This document shows positions 63,075-64,000 of a stretch of 64,000 nt of DNA, piece after piece. The stretch is taken from the NCBI GenBank assembly GCA_013398055.1, contig VZRS01015043.1:62001-126000 (forward strand). Direction: 5' to 3'. Position numbers and translations under genes: made by a program. The number at the start of each line of letters is the position of its first letter. The first letter of the stretch is position 1. The DNA comes from Ifrita kowaldi. Its lineage: Eukaryota; Chordata; Aves; Passeriformes; Cinclosomatidae. The notes beneath the pieces were generated by a model, which saw only the letters and a list, made by a program, of their open reading frames with translations, was not told the DNA's origin and ran no database searches.

Positions 63075-63897
63075 TGTGCCGGTTTGGCTGAAATCCAGCA
63101 ATATATCCTCTGAGAGAAAACCAGGTTACAACCACCCTTCCCCCCACTAGGTTCGGGAAAAAGGGAATTTTCCTCGAAGGAAAGTGAAAGAGATAAAAAC
63201 TATTTATTTAACAAACACACAAGAAAAAAAGNCAAGAAAACCAGACTGCCAGGTCTCTCCACTCTGGGATGCAGAGAGTGGAGTGCTGTCCCTGCCATCG
63301 AGCTGCTGCTGAGGCCAGGCAGCACCAGCCTCACGGGAGCCTGAGCAGGACCTGACACTTCGCTCTTCCTCTTTGCCTGGGGCTGGAGCAGAGTCAGGGT
63401 AGGGAAAATGGGGTTATATCCCTCAGGGGAACAGGGAAGCTTGGAGACCTGTTCAGACAGAGCTACTGCTCTATCCTTCCCACACCACTTGGGATATCAT
63501 ACATGTGCCATCCCACCACACAGAGGCTGAGCTGCCTCTCATACTGAAGACTGTGTCTCTTCTCCTCTCAGCTGCTCCCAAAACCATGCTTGCTGCAGCT
63601 GCTGGCAGCTCTCAGCTCCTGCCATCCCACCATGTTCTGCAGGCTGCAGTGGGATCTGTGCTGTGGCAGACAGGCAGCATGGAATGGGAGAGGTGGAAGA
63701 GGAGGCTGATCTCACTCTCCATGCATAAGTGTCCAGATCCAGGGGGATGGATGTCATACAACAGCCTAATGTGCCAATACTTAAAAGCAGATATTTATCT
63801 TTCATGCCCTCCAAAGGACAAGAAACAAATTACAAACCAAAATGTGCAAATACGCAAACTAAAACTGTCGTCAAAAGAACTCTTTCATCCTTGGAGC
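63075..63897 (-). mobile_element. LTR of an endogenous retrovirus, minus strand
   Basis: The left edge starts TGTGCCGGTTTGGCTGAAAT, a TG end I associate with passerine LTRs. On the minus strand there is a TATA box (GATATAACC, 63412-63420) and, about 210 nt downstream, a canonical AATAAA (63203-63208). About 130 nt of R-end/U5 then run to the left edge. This is complete LTR promoter and poly(A) architecture. The right edge is less sure: a CA at 63896-63897 is followed by TCCTTG, matching TCCTTC just left of the element in five of six bases, which would fit a 6-bp target duplication with one mutation. No internal retroviral genes are seen, so it is probably a solo LTR. An ambiguous base lies inside at about 63232. 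Confidence 0.6.
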
Positions 63898-63916
63898 ATA
63901 CAGAGGATGAAAACCT

Positions 63917-63939
63917 CCCTCCCTCCCCCACGCCCCCCC
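63917..63939 (-). other. G-quadruplex motif on the minus strand
   Basis: The plus strand has C runs of 3, 3, 5 and 7 separated by T, T and ACG, so the minus strand carries four G runs with 1-3 nt loops. It meets the usual G4 rule. It lies about 20 bp outside the proposed right edge of the LTR, upstream of that LTR's promoter in the minus direction. Confidence 0.8.
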
Positions 63940-64000
63940 ATGTAGCTCCAGTTTATGCAACATTCAGAAGCAATTCAGCACTAGCACACTAGTACATAGC

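Noticed and set aside
1..64000. Bacterial-type systems (operons, CRISPR arrays, insertion sequences, toxin-antitoxin pairs)
   Set aside because: Sequence composition, CR1 LINEs and retroviral LTRs identify vertebrate nuclear DNA. No long dense coding, regularly spaced repeats or ribosome-binding sites are present.

Overview
The window is vertebrate, almost certainly avian and probably passerine, nuclear DNA. It is AT-rich and CpG-poor, with homopolymer and short tandem repeats. The avian call rests on a CR1 LINE carrying the typical 3' end and terminal ATTCTATG-type repeat (33150-33993), and on two more CR1 pieces in antisense. The passerine call rests on a complete solo LTR of a type I recall as common in songbird genomes (48003-49112), which is memory and not a search. 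One ambiguous base (N) lies near 63232.

I find no host protein-coding exon, tRNA, rRNA, recognised microRNA or CRISPR array that I can support. The open frames are short and overlap on both strands. The longest is about 164 codons, which is near chance expectation for 64 kb. The only translated homology I recognise is reverse transcriptase from dead CR1 copies. The window therefore reads as an intergenic region or a long intron.

Layout: 1-18.5 kb is mostly unique sequence with two very long A tracts (3466-3552) and a C17T9 tract (6356-6381). At 18.6 and 23.4 kb there are MIR/tRNA-SINE-like fragments. At about 20.25-20.78 kb there is a promoter plus poly(A)-signal block resembling a minus-strand LTR. 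The stretch 23.5-33.1 kb holds little beyond a 26-bp palindrome. At 33.15-33.99 kb lies the plus-strand CR1 copy, truncated at its 5' end and internally deleted. From 34 to 47.5 kb there is a G-quadruplex motif (37987-38014) and two small tandem duplications (43359-43400, 44051-44145).

The densest part is 47.5-54.1 kb. It holds an antisense CR1 fragment, the solo LTR with its 5-bp target duplication, and a 97-bp direct repeat (one mismatch) flanking about 1.45 kb that itself contains an older antisense CR1 remnant. It also holds an isolated CpG-dense block (52.55-52.74 kb) and a second CpG-rich LTR-like promoter block (53.59-54.08 kb). The right end (63.07-63.9 kb) carries another minus-strand LTR with TATA box and AATAAA signal, next to a minus-strand G-quadruplex motif. 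No genes act together here. The history visible is one of retroelement insertion and decay. The best candidates for a second look are the 97-bp direct repeat, the cleanly delimited solo LTR and the CpG-dense islands.
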